A DNA stretch of 64,000 bases from Bacteroidales bacterium (GTDB taxonomy: Bacteria > Bacteroidota > Bacteroidia > Bacteroidales > UBA932): NCBI GenBank assembly GCA_024401925.1, contig JAKSKD010000007.1, positions 1 to 64,000 on the forward strand. Reading direction: 5' to 3'. This document shows positions 16,793-26,562 of this stretch, in pieces; position 1 is the stretch's first letter, and the number at the start of each line of letters is the position of its first letter. A program made the translations under genes and the position numbers. The notes beneath the pieces were generated by a model. That model was not told the DNA's origin. It worked only from the letters and a program-made list of their open reading frames with translations, and made no database searches.

Positions 16793-16795
16793 ATC

Positions 16796-16920
16796 TCAAA
16801 TGCTTGCTACATCAATCTTCATATACTCATCGTGTGTACCCACAAAACGGATATACACGAGTTTCGGAGTGAATTTCACGGCTCCTTCATATCATTGAAC
16901 GATTCCCACTTGGCATTGCC
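16796..16920 (-). pseudogene. higB toxin remnant (internally deleted)
   Basis: Two pieces of a HigB/RelE-like toxin are still readable upstream of higA. The first (16920-16879) encodes GNAKWESFNDMKEP; the second, in another frame (16879-16796), encodes VKFTPKLVYIRFVGTHDEY then MKIDVASI and a stop 3 nt before the higA ATG. In intact HigB the AxWKxFxD motif and the VxxRFVGTHxEYDKI tail are separated by about 25-30 residues holding the VGNxRVVFNIKGNxYRLVV strands, which are missing here. The toxin N-terminus is also gone; rsgA ends 29 nt away. The toxin is therefore inactive. Confidence 0.8.
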
Positions 16921-16949
16921 CTGAATTTCTGATTTACACCGACAAAGAG

Positions 16950-17891
16950 TTACTGACGGAATTTCTGGTCGTCTTCCAGCATACCTAGATAGGAATTGTA
17001 ACGCTCCGCACTGATTTCTCCGGACTCGACTGCTGCTTTCACAGCGCAGCCGGGTTCGTGCGTATGTGTACAAGGTGTGAAACGGCAGTCTGCTGAGGCC
17101 TTGAGCATCTCAGGGAAATACTTCGATATTTCCTCCTTCTCGAGATCTACCAGGCCGAAGCCCCTGAGACCGGGGCTGTCGATGATGAATGCACCGTTAG
17201 ATGCGGAAAATATCTCGTAGTACGAGGTAGTATGCTTGCCCTGGAGGTGGGCATCCGAAATGCGTCCGACCTTTGGATGGAGTTCCGGGTCCACGCAATG
17301 TACGAGAGAGGACTTCCCCACTCCGGAATCTCCGCAGAAAAGGCAGACTTTTCCAGCTGTAGCGGCCTTGAGTTCTTCAATTCCTTCCTCTGTGGAAGCT
17401 GATGTCTCAATGACCCTGTAGCCAGCCTTACGGTATATTTCCGTGAAACAATTCAGTTCCTCCGGAGCCTCTGCACGGTACATATCCACCTTGTTCAGGA
17501 CAATGCTGACTGGCACGCCATAGACCTCACAGGTCACGAGAATCCTGTCGAGGAAAGGCAGTTTGATTTCAGGAAAATACAATGAAACTATTATGAATGC
17601 CTCATCGACATTTGCCGCAATGATGTGGGACTGACGGGAGAGGTTGGTGGACTTGCGGATGACGTAGTTCTTTCTGTCAAGTATTTCAATAATGGCGGCT
17701 GGATTGCTCTCTGATGGCACACCTTCGACCTCATACCTGACCCTGTCCCCTACCGCGACAGGATTGGTGGCCGTGGAGCCTTTCAGACGGACCTTCCCTT
17801 TCAGGACGGCCGGGATCGGATTCCACTCCGGGAGCGGGGACAACCAGTACTGGCTTCCCGTGTTCCTTACAACTGTCGCTTCTAACGTCAT
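16950..17891 (-). CDS. rsgA: ribosome small-subunit biogenesis GTPase RsgA
   Basis: Circularly permuted GTPase that assists late 30S maturation, 313 residues. An OB-fold (about 1-70) precedes the G4 motif LNKVD (about 115), then G1 GDSGVGKSS and G3 DSPGLRGF; the C-terminal zinc knuckle CRFTPCTHTHEPGC has its Cys/His ligands. I use the ATG at 17891 (MTLEATVV); an upstream in-frame extension to 18101 would run through the divergent prenyl synthase gene. The chosen ATG is 6 nt from the minus-strand -7 element TATATTTG (17905-17898), predicting a leaderless or nearly leaderless mRNA. A decayed higBA module follows immediately downstream. Confidence 0.93.
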   Translation of the reverse strand: MTLEATVVRNTGSQYWLSPLPEWNPIPAVLKGKVRLKGSTATNPVAVGDRVRYEVEGVPSESNPAAIIEILDRKNYVIRKSTNLSRQSHIIAANVDEAFIIVSLYFPEIKLPFLDRILVTCEVYGVPVSIVLNKVDMYRAEAPEELNCFTEIYRKAGYRVIETSASTEEGIEELKAATAGKVCLFCGDSGVGKSSLVHCVDPELHPKVGRISDAHLQGKHTTSYYEIFSASNGAFIIDSPGLRGFGLVDLEKEEISKYFPEMLKASADCRFTPCTHTHEPGCAVKAAVESGEISAERYNSYLGMLEDDQKFRQ

Positions 17892-17897
17892 AGCGCA

Positions 17898-17927
17898 CAA
17901 ATATACGGATAAAAATAAGTATATTTG
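17898..17927. promoter_or_regulatory. bidirectional promoter, rsgA / prenyl synthase operon
   Basis: Two identical -7 elements TATATTTG, minus strand 17905-17898 and plus strand 17920-17927, are 14 bp apart. Distances to the start codons are 6 nt (rsgA) and 23 nt (prenyl synthase). Confidence 0.65.
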
Positions 17928-17950
17928 TAAGATTGGAAAACAGGTCGAAA

Positions 17951-18919
17951 ATGATAGCAGAAAATGAATTGAATCAGGCGATTGACAAACTCTTCGCTGA
18001 GATAGAATTTCCAGAGAAGCCGGAAGGCCTATATGACCCGTTAAGGTATATGATTTCAATCGGCGGGAAGAGAATACGTCCGAGATTGTGCCTCTATGCA
18101 TATTCCCTTTTCAGCGACGAGCTGGACGAACATATCCTCGAACCGGCTGCAGCCCTTGAGGTATTCCATTCATTCACACTGCTCCACGACGACATCATGG
18201 ACAAGTCGGACAAGCGGCGCGGCGAGCCGACAGTCTGGAAGAAATGGGGACCTGACACGGCCATTCTTTCAGGAGACGTAATGAGCATTGACAGCTACAA
18301 AAGGATAGCGAAGGCTCCGCTGGAAGTGCTTCCTCTTGTTCTGTCCGTTTTCTCCAAAACTGCCGCACAGGTTTGCGAGGGCCAGCAATACGACATGGAT
18401 TTCGAGAATGAGAAGATTGTCCCGATGTCGGAGTATATGAAAATGATAGGCAATAAGACCGCCGTCCTGATAGCCTGCAGCGCGAAGATCGGAGCAATGA
18501 TAGGAGGTGCCGCAGGCTTCGAAGCGGAACTCCTGTACAAATACGGCTATGACCTCGGACTCGCATTCCAGGTTGCCGATGACTTTCTTGACGTGTATGC
18601 GGACGAGAAAGTGTTCGGAAAGCCTGTCGGAGGCGACATCGTCAACAACAAAAAAAGCTGGATGCTGACAAGGGCGCTGGAGAAGGCTGATGACAAGAAA
18701 GTGATTTTCAAGGCCGCTGAGATGCCGGTTACTGACAAAGCACAGCGTGATGCAAAGATTGCCGCATTCCGGGAAATCTATGAGAGCCTCGGCGTTGCTG
18801 AAGATGCGAAGCAGGAAATAGCACGACTCACGGAAAGTGCGCTCTCCTATGTTGCCGACATAGATAAAAACGATATTTTGAAGCATTTTGCGGATTCACT
18901 TGTAGGAAGGGCTAAATGA
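17951..18919 (+). CDS. polyprenyl diphosphate synthase (isoprenoid chain elongation)
   Basis: Trans-prenyltransferase that condenses IPP with allylic diphosphates, 322 residues from the ATG at 17951; a TTG at 17933 is in frame but less likely. Both Asp-rich motifs are present: DDIMD (about 84-88, without the two-residue insertion typical of bacterial FPP synthases) and DDFLD (about 211-215). KRIRPRLC near residue 45 binds IPP. Product chain length cannot be read reliably; a second synthase at 43515-44501 looks more like the quinone side-chain enzyme, so this one may make FPP or GGPP. First gene of a five-gene operon through manA. Confidence 0.88.
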   Translation: MIAENELNQAIDKLFAEIEFPEKPEGLYDPLRYMISIGGKRIRPRLCLYAYSLFSDELDEHILEPAAALEVFHSFTLLHDDIMDKSDKRRGEPTVWKKWGPDTAILSGDVMSIDSYKRIAKAPLEVLPLVLSVFSKTAAQVCEGQQYDMDFENEKIVPMSEYMKMIGNKTAVLIACSAKIGAMIGGAAGFEAELLYKYGYDLGLAFQVADDFLDVYADEKVFGKPVGGDIVNNKKSWMLTRALEKADDKKVIFKAAEMPVTDKAQRDAKIAAFREIYESLGVAEDAKQEIARLTESALSYVADIDKNDILKHFADSLVGRAK

Positions 18920-20181
18920 TGGACAGGAAAGAATTGGAAATAATGTGCCCGGCGGGCAATTTCGAGTGCCTGCAGGCCGCAATACAGGGAGGAGCGGACA
19001 GCGTCTATTTCGGCGTGGGACGCCTCAATATGAGGTCGCACTCGGCGAATAATTTCGCGCCGGAAGACCTTGCGGAAGTCGTAAGGATATGCCGCGAGGC
19101 CGGGGTGAAGACCTATCTCACCCTGAACATCGTACTCTATCAGGAAGATCTGGAAGATGCAAGGAAGGCTCTCGATGCTGCGAAAGAGGCAGGAGTCTCC
19201 GCCGTCATAGCATCGGATATGGCCGCAATATCCTACTGCAGGCAGATCGGAATGGAGGTACATATCTCCACCCAGCTCAGCATCTCGAATGTGGAGGCTC
19301 TGAAGTTCTACGCCCAGTTCGCCGACGTCATAGTACTCGCCAGGGAACTTAACCTCGGTCAGGTGAAGGACATCTACCGGACCATCGTGCGCGAACAGAT
19401 AAAAGGTCCTTCAGGAGAACTAGTAAGAATTGAGATGTTCGCCCACGGGGCGCTCTGCATGGCCATTTCAGGCAAATGCTATCTCAGCCTCCATACTTAT
19501 GGGGCATCGGCCAACCGCGGAGCCTGCTACCAGATATGCCGTCGCGGATATGAGGTCACAGACCTCGAGACAGGGAACCAGCTGAACATAGACAATAAAT
19601 ACATAATGTCTCCGAAGGACCTCTGCACCATTGATTTTATGGACAAGATCATTGATGCAGGAGTGAAGGTCTTCAAGATTGAAGGACGCGCCCGCAGTGC
19701 GGAGTATGTAAAGCGTTGCGCCCAGTGCTACAGACAGGCCGCAGATGCCGTATGCGACGGTACCTACACCCCGGAACTGGCCGGAGAGCTTAAGAACAGG
19801 CTTGCGGAAGTGTTCAACCGAGGATTCTGGGACGGATACTATCAGGGAGCGTATCTCGGACAGTGGAGCGATGTCTATGGAAGCCAGGCCACGAGGACCA
19901 AGGTCTATTGCGGCAAGGTCACGAACTGGTTCGACAAGATAAGTGTCGCTGAGATTGCAGTGGAGTCCGCTCCGTTGAACAAGGGAGACGAAGTCATGGC
20001 GATAGGAGCAACCTCGGGAGTAGTGGAATTCACCGTCGAGGATATGAGGGTCAATCTCAAACCGGCAGATACAGCCACAAAGGGCATACGCTGCTCGGTG
20101 GCAGTCGGCGAAAGGCTGAGGAGGGGGGACAAGATTTACAAATGGGTAAACCAGAAAGATTATGAAGAAAAAGAGAAATAA
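18916..20181 (+). CDS. peptidase U32 family protein (TrhP/YegQ-like)
   Basis: Member of the U32 'peptidase' family, whose characterised bacterial members (TrhP/YegQ) help make 5-hydroxyuridine at tRNA position 34 from prephenate. The 421-residue protein has the family signature EMFAHGALCMAISGKC (about residues 174-189) and two further cysteines in the NRGACYQICRRGY stretch, a likely Fe-S or metal site. The GRARSAEYV strand and the C-terminal beta domain are also family-typical. The ATG overlaps the preceding prenyl synthase stop (ATGA), and the last 20 nt overlap the RNase R start, so all three are coupled. tRNA modification is the best guess; proteolysis is unproven. Confidence 0.85.
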   Translation: MMDRKELEIMCPAGNFECLQAAIQGGADSVYFGVGRLNMRSHSANNFAPEDLAEVVRICREAGVKTYLTLNIVLYQEDLEDARKALDAAKEAGVSAVIASDMAAISYCRQIGMEVHISTQLSISNVEALKFYAQFADVIVLARELNLGQVKDIYRTIVREQIKGPSGELVRIEMFAHGALCMAISGKCYLSLHTYGASANRGACYQICRRGYEVTDLETGNQLNIDNKYIMSPKDLCTIDFMDKIIDAGVKVFKIEGRARSAEYVKRCAQCYRQAADAVCDGTYTPELAGELKNRLAEVFNRGFWDGYYQGAYLGQWSDVYGSQATRTKVYCGKVTNWFDKISVAEIAVESAPLNKGDEVMAIGATSGVVEFTVEDMRVNLKPADTATKGIRCSVAVGERLRRGDKIYKWVNQKDYEEKEK

Positions 20182-22168
20182 CAGCACCCGGGGGCACAAA
20201 TCTCCAAAATCATTCCCACAGGCGACAGGCATCGCCAGAATGAGCAGGGACGGATTCATCTTCGTGGAGATTGAAGGACAGGACGATGACGTCTATGTCA
20301 AATCCACGAGGACCAGGAATGCCCTTAACGGAGACACCGTACGGGTGGCAATATACAAGGAGAAGGCTCGCGATCGCAGACGTGAGGGAGAGGTTGTGGA
20401 GATTGTGGAAAGGTCAAAGAAGCCTTTTGTGGGAGTGCTGCATTTCGTCGGAGCACAGGCGTGGGTTCTGATGCAGTCCCGCACTATGCCGTACGATATC
20501 GCCATAGACCAGCAGCAGGCCCTTGAGATGGGAGGAAAGTCGGGGATGAAAGCGGCTGTAGTAGTGGACAGATGGGAAAAGAACGAGATAAATCCTTGGG
20601 GACACGTCACCGATGTCCTCGGCTATCCGGGAGAAAACGACACCGAGATGCACGCCATCCTTGCCGAATTCGGTCTGCCTTACAGATTTGAGAAGGAAGT
20701 GGAAGATGCCGCAGACAGTATCTCAGAAGCGATTACCGCCGAAGACATCAAGGGGCGCAAGGATTTCAGGGACACCTTCACTTTCACGATAGACCCCGCA
20801 GACGCCAAGGACTTCGACGACGCGCTGTCATTCAAGGCTCTCAAGAACGGCAATTATGAGGTCGGAGTACATATCGCAGATGTATCATACTATGTAAAAC
20901 CCGGCTCAGTCGTAGATAAAGAGGCGCAAACACGCGGCACGTCCGTCTATCTTGTGGACCGCACTGTCCCGATGCTGCCGGAGAAACTGTGCAACAAGCT
21001 GTGCTCGCTACGTCCGGATGAGGACAAATTGACATTCTCTACAGTCTTTGAGATAAGCCCTAAGGCAGAAGTCGTGAAGCAATGGATTGGACGTACCGTC
21101 ATCCGTTCCAACGCGCGACTCAACTATGAGCAGGCACAGGACATCATCACCGGAGCCCCGGCCGCAAAGGACTTCTCCGAAGAACTGAACAATGCCATCA
21201 CCATCCTCAACGGAATCGCCTCCATACTCAGGGAGAACAAGTTCAAGAACGGTGCAATCCGCTTCGAAAGGCCGGAGATGAAGGTGGAAATCGATGAGAA
21301 CGGCAAGCCTACGGGCGTACACCAGGCCATCTCGAATGAATCCCACTGGCTGATTGAGGAATTCATGCTGCTGGCTAACAGGACGGTCGCAGAGTTCATC
21401 GCAACAGACGGCAAGATGAATATGACGACAAGCAAGAAGGCGAAGACTTTCATCTACCGCGTCCACGCAGAGCCGAATACTGAGAAGATACAGGGACTGA
21501 GGGACTTCGCCGGCAATTTCGGCTACAAATTGGGAGAGACCGGAAGCGGAAAGGAAATATCAAAATCCCTCGCCGAACTCTTCGACAAAGCCAAGGACAA
21601 ACCGGAATTCGGAGCGCTCGAAATGCTTGCTCTCCGTTCTATGGCCAAGGCAACATACACGACTGACAACATAGGCCACTATGGTCTTGCATTCAAATAT
21701 TACACACATTTCACCTCCCCTATCAGGCGCTACCCTGACACGATGGTGCACCGCCTGCTCACGCTTTATCTTGACGGGAAGGAATCCCAGAACAAGGATT
21801 ATTATGAGCAGCAGGCAAAGCACGCTTCAGAACGCGAGATAATCGCCGCAGAGGCAGAGCGCGCCAGCATCAAATACAAGGTCGTGGAATTTATGCAGGA
21901 CAAGCTGGGACAGGAATTCGACGGAATGATCTCAGGGCTTACCGAATGGGGAATGTATGTGGAGATTGAGCCTACGAAGATTGAGGGTATGGTGCCGCTG
22001 AGGACCATCAAATCCGATTTCTTCGAATTCGATGAAAACCACTACCGCCTCGTCGGGAAGAGGTCCCGCAAGGTATTCCGCCTCGGAGACTCTGTCCGAA
22101 TAAAGGTAAAAGCCACGAATCTCGAGCAGAAACTCCTTGATTATGAATTAATTGAAAAAATCAAATAG
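20162..22168 (+). CDS. rnr: ribonuclease R (RNB-family 3'-5' exoribonuclease)
   Basis: Processive 3'-5' exoribonuclease that degrades structured RNA and takes part in rRNA quality control and trans-translation. The 668-residue chain holds a cold-shock OB domain (about 20-75), the RNB catalytic domain with [13 protein letters not shown] (about 217-229; the Asp residues bind Mg2+) and [10 protein letters not shown], and a C-terminal S1 domain ([15 protein letters not shown]). It is shorter than the E. coli enzyme (813 residues) because the N-terminal HTH and basic C-terminal tail are missing. The start lies inside the end of the U32 gene; gpmI follows after 2 nt. Confidence 0.93.
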   Translation: MKKKRNNSTRGHKSPKSFPQATGIARMSRDGFIFVEIEGQDDDVYVKSTRTRNALNGDTVRVAIYKEKARDRRREGEVVEIVERSKKPFVGVLHFVGAQAWVLMQSRTMPYDIAIDQQQALEMGGKSGMKAAVVVDRWEKNEINPWGHVTDVLGYPGENDTEMHAILAEFGLPYRFEKEVEDAADSISEAITAEDIKGRKDFRDTFTFTIDPADAKDFDDALSFKALKNGNYEVGVHIADVSYYVKPGSVVDKEAQTRGTSVYLVDRTVPMLPEKLCNKLCSLRPDEDKLTFSTVFEISPKAEVVKQWIGRTVIRSNARLNYEQAQDIITGAPAAKDFSEELNNAITILNGIASILRENKFKNGAIRFERPEMKVEIDENGKPTGVHQAISNESHWLIEEFMLLANRTVAEFIATDGKMNMTTSKKAKTFIYRVHAEPNTEKIQGLRDFAGNFGYKLGETGSGKEISKSLAELFDKAKDKPEFGALEMLALRSMAKATYTTDNIGHYGLAFKYYTHFTSPIRRYPDTMVHRLLTLYLDGKESQNKDYYEQQAKHASEREIIAAEAERASIKYKVVEFMQDKLGQEFDGMISGLTEWGMYVEIEPTKIEGMVPLRTIKSDFFEFDENHYRLVGKRSRKVFRLGDSVRIKVKATNLEQKLLDYELIEKIK

Positions 22169-22170
22169 AA

Positions 22171-23688
22171 ATGAACAGAAAAGTACTACTGATGATTCTC
22201 GACGGCTGGGGAGAAGGCCGTCACGACAAGTCAAATGCAATTTACACACAGGGACAGCCTTTCATCGACTCTCTCCGTGCAAAATACCCGTTCTCACACC
22301 TCCAGGCCTGCGGAGAACATGTAGGCTTGCCTGACGGCCAGATGGGAAACTCCGAAGTCGGACATATGAACCTCGGCGCAGGCCGCGTGGTATATCAGGA
22401 TCTCGTGAAGATCAATATGGCGTGCAGGGATCACGCTCTCTACCAGAATGAGGAGATTAAGGCTGCCTACGATTATGTGAAGAAGAGCGGTAAGAAGCTC
22501 CATTTCATGGGTCTCGCATCCCACGGTGGAGTACACTCATCCCTCGAGCATCTTTATGAATTTCTCGCTGAGGCAAAACGTCAGGGTCTCGATAAAGTGT
22601 ACGTACATTGCTTTATGGACGGACGCGACACAGATCCGCACAGCGGCTACGGCTTCGTGGAGGAGCTTGAAGGCAAGATGAAGGAGACCACGGGAAAGGT
22701 CGCTACAGTCTGCGGACGTTTCTACGCTATGGACCGTGACAAGAGATGGAACCGCGTAAAGGAAGCTTACGATATGCTGGTTGACGGCAAGGGCGCACAG
22801 TTCGCTTCTTCCCTCGAAGGAATCAAGGCTTCATATGACGCAGATGTAACTGACGAATTCATCAAACCTATTGTTGTAACCGAGAACGGCGCTCCTGTAG
22901 CTAAGATTGAGGAAGGAGATGCCGTAATATTCTTCAACTTCCGCAACGACCGCGCACGCGAACTCACAGCAGCGCTCACCCAACAGGATATGCCGGAAGA
23001 GGGTATGCACACCATTCCTCTCCACTACTGCTGCCTCACTCCATACGATGCTTCATTCACGGGAGTACACATCCTCTTCGACAAGGAAATCGTGAAGGAT
23101 ACTCTCGGAGAGACCATTTCAAAAGCGGGAAAACGCCAGCTCCGCATCGCAGAGACCGAAAAATATGCACACGTGACCTTCTTCTTCAACGGAGGCCGCG
23201 AGACACCGTTCGAGAATGAAGACAGAATACTCGTCAACTCCCCTAAGGTTGCCACCTATGACCTGCAGCCGGAGATGAGCGCAATCGAAGTTACAGACAA
23301 GCTGGTTGCAGCCATCCGCGAGGAGAAGGAAGATCTCATCATCCTCAACTTCGCCAACGGTGATATGGTGGGACATACAGGCGTTTACAAGGCAATCTGC
23401 AATGCAGTAGGATGCATTGACGGATGTGTGGAGGCTGTCGTTACCGCCGCAATCAACCACGATTACGCAATCCTTCTCACCGCAGACCACGGCAATGCCG
23501 ATTTTGCAGTGAATGAGGACGGAACACCTAACACAGCACACTCCCTCAATGAAGTTCAATTCATTGTAATCAACGAGCCTTCAGTGACATCTGTAAAAGA
23601 TGGTGCGCTGTGCAATGTTGCCCCTACTATCCTTAAACTGATGGGGATCCCTCAGCCGGAGGCAATGACGGCAGAGCCACTTATTTAA
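22171..23688 (+). CDS. gpmI: 2,3-bisphosphoglycerate-independent phosphoglycerate mutase
   Basis: Glycolytic and gluconeogenic enzyme converting 3-phosphoglycerate to 2-phosphoglycerate with a dinuclear Mn2+ centre. At 505 residues it has the standard length. Metal and catalytic motifs: MILDGWGEG at the N-terminus, GNSEVGHMN with the phosphorylated Ser (about 62), DGRDT (about 151), and TADHGNAD near the C-terminus. It is the fourth gene of the operon, with 2 nt separating it from rnr. Codon usage looks smoother and more biased to common codons than in its neighbours, consistent with high expression. manA follows after 1 nt. Confidence 0.96.
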   Translation: MNRKVLLMILDGWGEGRHDKSNAIYTQGQPFIDSLRAKYPFSHLQACGEHVGLPDGQMGNSEVGHMNLGAGRVVYQDLVKINMACRDHALYQNEEIKAAYDYVKKSGKKLHFMGLASHGGVHSSLEHLYEFLAEAKRQGLDKVYVHCFMDGRDTDPHSGYGFVEELEGKMKETTGKVATVCGRFYAMDRDKRWNRVKEAYDMLVDGKGAQFASSLEGIKASYDADVTDEFIKPIVVTENGAPVAKIEEGDAVIFFNFRNDRARELTAALTQQDMPEEGMHTIPLHYCCLTPYDASFTGVHILFDKEIVKDTLGETISKAGKRQLRIAETEKYAHVTFFFNGGRETPFENEDRILVNSPKVATYDLQPEMSAIEVTDKLVAAIREEKEDLIILNFANGDMVGHTGVYKAICNAVGCIDGCVEAVVTAAINHDYAILLTADHGNADFAVNEDGTPNTAHSLNEVQFIVINEPSVTSVKDGALCNVAPTILKLMGIPQPEAMTAEPLI

Positions 23689-23689
23689 G

Positions 23690-24538
23690 ATGTATAAGTT
23701 CAAACCGATACTGAAAACCCTCGTATGGGGGACGGAGAACTGGGTCCTGTCCGGAGTCCACGGCAATGAATCAGTCGTTGCCGAGGGCCCGGAGGCAGGC
23801 CGCACTCTCAATGACATCTATGGCGGGGAATTCCCTCTCCTCATAAAATTCATTGACGCCCACGACGACCTCAGCATACAGGTCCATCCTGATGACGAAC
23901 TTGCCAAGGCGCGGCACGGCTGCAATGGAAAAACGGAAATGTGGTACGTCATCGGGTCAGACAACGGGCATCTTCTCTCCGGATTCTCGAAAGAAATCAC
24001 AAAGGAAGAATACAAGGCCAAGGTGGATGACGGCACGATTACCGACGCCCTGAGCCGCTATGAAATTGCTGAGGGTGACGTATTCTTCCTGCCTGCCGGG
24101 CGCATACACGCCATAGGCGGCGGTTCCCATATCGCGGAAATACAGCAGACTTCCGACATCACCTACCGCATCTATGACTACAAGCGTCCAGGACTGGATG
24201 GTAAGCCGCGCGAACTGCATACCGAACTTGCCGTCGATGCAATAGACTGGAGCGTGCGTCAGGATTACCGGACACATTACGAGCACAAGCAAAATGCCGG
24301 AATTGAGATTGTAAAGTGTCCGTATTTCACTACAGATCTGTATGACCTGACTGAAGAAGTAAAAGTGAGTCTGTCAGAGAACAGCCCGTTCCTCGTGGTC
24401 ATATGCTTTGAAGGAGAAGGATCCGTCAACGGGACAAACATCAAGGCAGGAGAGGCGGCACTGATAATGAAGGACGAGGCAGAGGCAATATTCTCCCCTT
24501 CCGGGACAATGAAACTCCTTACCAGCAGAATTGAATAA
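23690..24538 (+). CDS. manA: mannose-6-phosphate isomerase, type I (short form)
   Basis: Zinc-dependent cupin enzyme that interconverts fructose-6-phosphate and mannose-6-phosphate. The metal-site motifs are QVHPDDELA (about 62-70), KTEMWYV (Glu ligand, about 81-87) and the HAIGGGSHIAEIQQTSD stretch (about 139-155). The 282-residue size fits the compact Firmicutes/Bacteroidota form rather than the roughly 390-residue enterobacterial form. The ATG is 1 nt after the gpmI stop. The transcript ends at a strong bidirectional hairpin shared with the convergent M3 peptidase gene. Confidence 0.92.
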   Translation: MYKFKPILKTLVWGTENWVLSGVHGNESVVAEGPEAGRTLNDIYGGEFPLLIKFIDAHDDLSIQVHPDDELAKARHGCNGKTEMWYVIGSDNGHLLSGFSKEITKEEYKAKVDDGTITDALSRYEIAEGDVFFLPAGRIHAIGGGSHIAEIQQTSDITYRIYDYKRPGLDGKPRELHTELAVDAIDWSVRQDYRTHYEHKQNAGIEIVKCPYFTTDLYDLTEEVKVSLSENSPFLVVICFEGEGSVNGTNIKAGEAALIMKDEAEAIFSPSGTMKLLTSRIE

Positions 24539-24543
24539 AAAGA

Positions 24544-24567
24544 CAGCCGACTGAAATCAGCCGGCTG
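24544..24567. terminator. bidirectional terminator between manA and the M3 peptidase
   Basis: CAGCCG (24544-24549) pairs with CGGCTG (24562-24567), with an inner CTG/CAG pair around AAAT. A T-rich run follows on the plus strand and an A-rich run precedes it, so it can end both convergent transcripts. Confidence 0.75.
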
Positions 24568-24575
24568 CTTTATTT

Positions 24576-26561
24576 CTATAGAAGTCCGCGGTTGCGGAGC
24601 ATAGGGGCCGTATCCGGTTCCCTGCCGCGGAAGTCCTTGTAGAGCGTCATAGGCTCTTCGCTTCCTCCCTTCTCCAGGAAGGTCTCCTTAAACTTCTTTG
24701 CAAGTTCGAGGTCCCATACTCCATTAGGAGACTCTTCGAATGCAGCAAAAGCATCCTTATCAAGAACCTCAGCCCAAAGGTATCCGTAATAGCCGGCATT
24801 GTAGCCGCTTGAGAAGATATGGTTGAAGTAGGTGGTGCGATAGCGAGGGATGATTTCGTCGATAAGACCCATCTCCTTGCATACCTTTGCTTCAAATTCA
24901 TCGATGTCGATGCCCTCTACGCTTGTCAGTTCATGCCACTTCATATCCAGGATGGATGCAGCACAAAGCTCGGTGGTCATGAAGCCCTGATTGAACTTGA
25001 GGGCATTGTTGATCTTCTTCACAAGCTCGGCAGGAATTACCTCGCCTGTCTGGTAGTGCTTTGCATACTGGGCAAGAAGTTCCGGCTGGAATGCCCAGTT
25101 CTCGTTGAACTGGGAGAACATCTCCACGAAATCCCTTGTCACATTCGTTCCGCTGACTGAAGGATAATGGCACTTCGAGAGGAAACCGTGAAGGGCGTGT
25201 CCGAACTCGTGGAAAGCGGTCTGGACCTCATCGATAGTAAGGAGGGCCACACCGTTCTCGTCAGGAGACGTGAAGTTGGCAACGTTGACGATGATAGGTC
25301 TCACGTCATTGCCATCAGCATCATAATGCTGCTCACGCACATTGTTCATCCAAGCTCCTCCCCTCTTTGAAGCACGTGGGAAGTAATCGCAGGTGAAGAT
25401 TCCGATGAGAGATCCGTCATCATAAGTAAGTTTATAGACTTCAACTTCAGGATTGTACAGAGGAACGTCCTGAATCTGCTCCACATTGACGCCATAAAGA
25501 GTCTTGGCTGCAGTGAAGACACCCTTCTTGACATTGTTTATCTCAAAGTAAGGTTTTGTCAATTCCTCGTCAAGGTCATATTTAGCCTTGCGTACCTTCT
25601 CAGCATAGTACCACCAGTCCCAAGGCTCGATCTTGAAACCAGCCACTGCCTCCATATCGGCAATTTCCTCCTTCGCCTTCTTTACTGCAGCGACCATGAT
25701 GTTGTCAAGGAAGGCATCCACTGTCTGATGGTCGTGTGCCATCTTTGATGCCAGGGTGAAATCCGCCGGATTGTCATAGCCCATAAGCTGGGCCTTGCGG
25801 ATACGCAGAGCCATCACGTCAAGGATAAGCTGGCTGTTGTCGTATTCATTGCCGTTGTGTCCGCGGTTGCTATAAGCCTTGAACATTCTCTCGCGAAGAT
25901 CACGGTCCTCTGTGGTGGTCATAGCGGTAGGATATGCCGATACGCTGATGCCGAACTCCTCATTGAATGCATTGCTTTCTGCAAGAATATTGTTACCTAT
26001 CTTATTGATTTTAGCAGACATCTCAGCATTGATTTCACGCATTTCAGCCTGGTCTTCCTCACTGAGGCCGATTCCATTCTTCTCAAAAGCCTCATAAATC
26101 TTCTTGAGAACCATCTGCTGCTCACGGGTGAGACCGCTCTGGTCTGCATTATACACGGCGGAGACTCTCTCAAAGAGCGCTTTGTTCATATAGATATTGT
26201 CGCTGTGGTTGGTTGCAATAGGGGTTGCATCCTCGATGACTTTCTCCATCTCAGGAGAATTCTCTGTCTCAGCCAAATTGTAAAGCACACCTGAAACCTT
26301 TGAAAGAAGGGCCCCTGACAGCTCGAAAGGAACTATTGTGTTCTCGAATGTAGGCGCATCCGGGCAGTCGATGATTGCCTGGATTTCCGCCTCCTGCTGC
26401 TTGATTCCTTCCTGGATTGCAGGAATGTAGTCGGAAAGTTGGATCTGCTCGAACGGAGGAATTCCGTAAGGAGTGTCCCATTCAGTGAAGAACGGGTTTG
26501 TTCTCTGTTGACACGCTACAAGACTCATAACTGATGTCAAAACTAAAATTACCTTTTTCAT
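24576..26561 (-). CDS. dcp: M3-family peptidyl-dipeptidase (Dcp-like), exported lipoprotein
   Basis: Zinc oligopeptidase of family M3 with the HEXXH motif (FHEFGHALHG), 661 residues, comparable to Dcp, which removes C-terminal dipeptides. Unlike cytoplasmic E. coli Dcp it starts with a lipoprotein signal (LVAC, Cys at about 18), so it should work in the periplasm, as in other Bacteroidota. A helical N-terminal half precedes the catalytic region, and the C-terminal YRTTYFNHIFSSGYNAGYYG stretch supplies substrate-binding tyrosines. The ATG lies 1 nt after the stop of the upstream EEP nuclease gene, so it is the last gene of the secreted-hydrolase operon. Confidence 0.92.
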   Translation of the reverse strand: MKKVILVLTSVMSLVACQQRTNPFFTEWDTPYGIPPFEQIQLSDYIPAIQEGIKQQEAEIQAIIDCPDAPTFENTIVPFELSGALLSKVSGVLYNLAETENSPEMEKVIEDATPIATNHSDNIYMNKALFERVSAVYNADQSGLTREQQMVLKKIYEAFEKNGIGLSEEDQAEMREINAEMSAKINKIGNNILAESNAFNEEFGISVSAYPTAMTTTEDRDLRERMFKAYSNRGHNGNEYDNSQLILDVMALRIRKAQLMGYDNPADFTLASKMAHDHQTVDAFLDNIMVAAVKKAKEEIADMEAVAGFKIEPWDWWYYAEKVRKAKYDLDEELTKPYFEINNVKKGVFTAAKTLYGVNVEQIQDVPLYNPEVEVYKLTYDDGSLIGIFTCDYFPRASKRGGAWMNNVREQHYDADGNDVRPIIVNVANFTSPDENGVALLTIDEVQTAFHEFGHALHGFLSKCHYPSVSGTNVTRDFVEMFSQFNENWAFQPELLAQYAKHYQTGEVIPAELVKKINNALKFNQGFMTTELCAASILDMKWHELTSVEGIDIDEFEAKVCKEMGLIDEIIPRYRTTYFNHIFSSGYNAGYYGYLWAEVLDKDAFAAFEESPNGVWDLELAKKFKETFLEKGGSEEPMTLYKDFRGREPDTAPMLRNRGLL

Positions 26562-26562
26562 A

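Noticed and set aside
17892-18101. Longer rsgA and longer prenyl synthase starts
   Set aside because: The extended rsgA frame would overlap the divergent gene; both -7 elements lie between the shorter starts.
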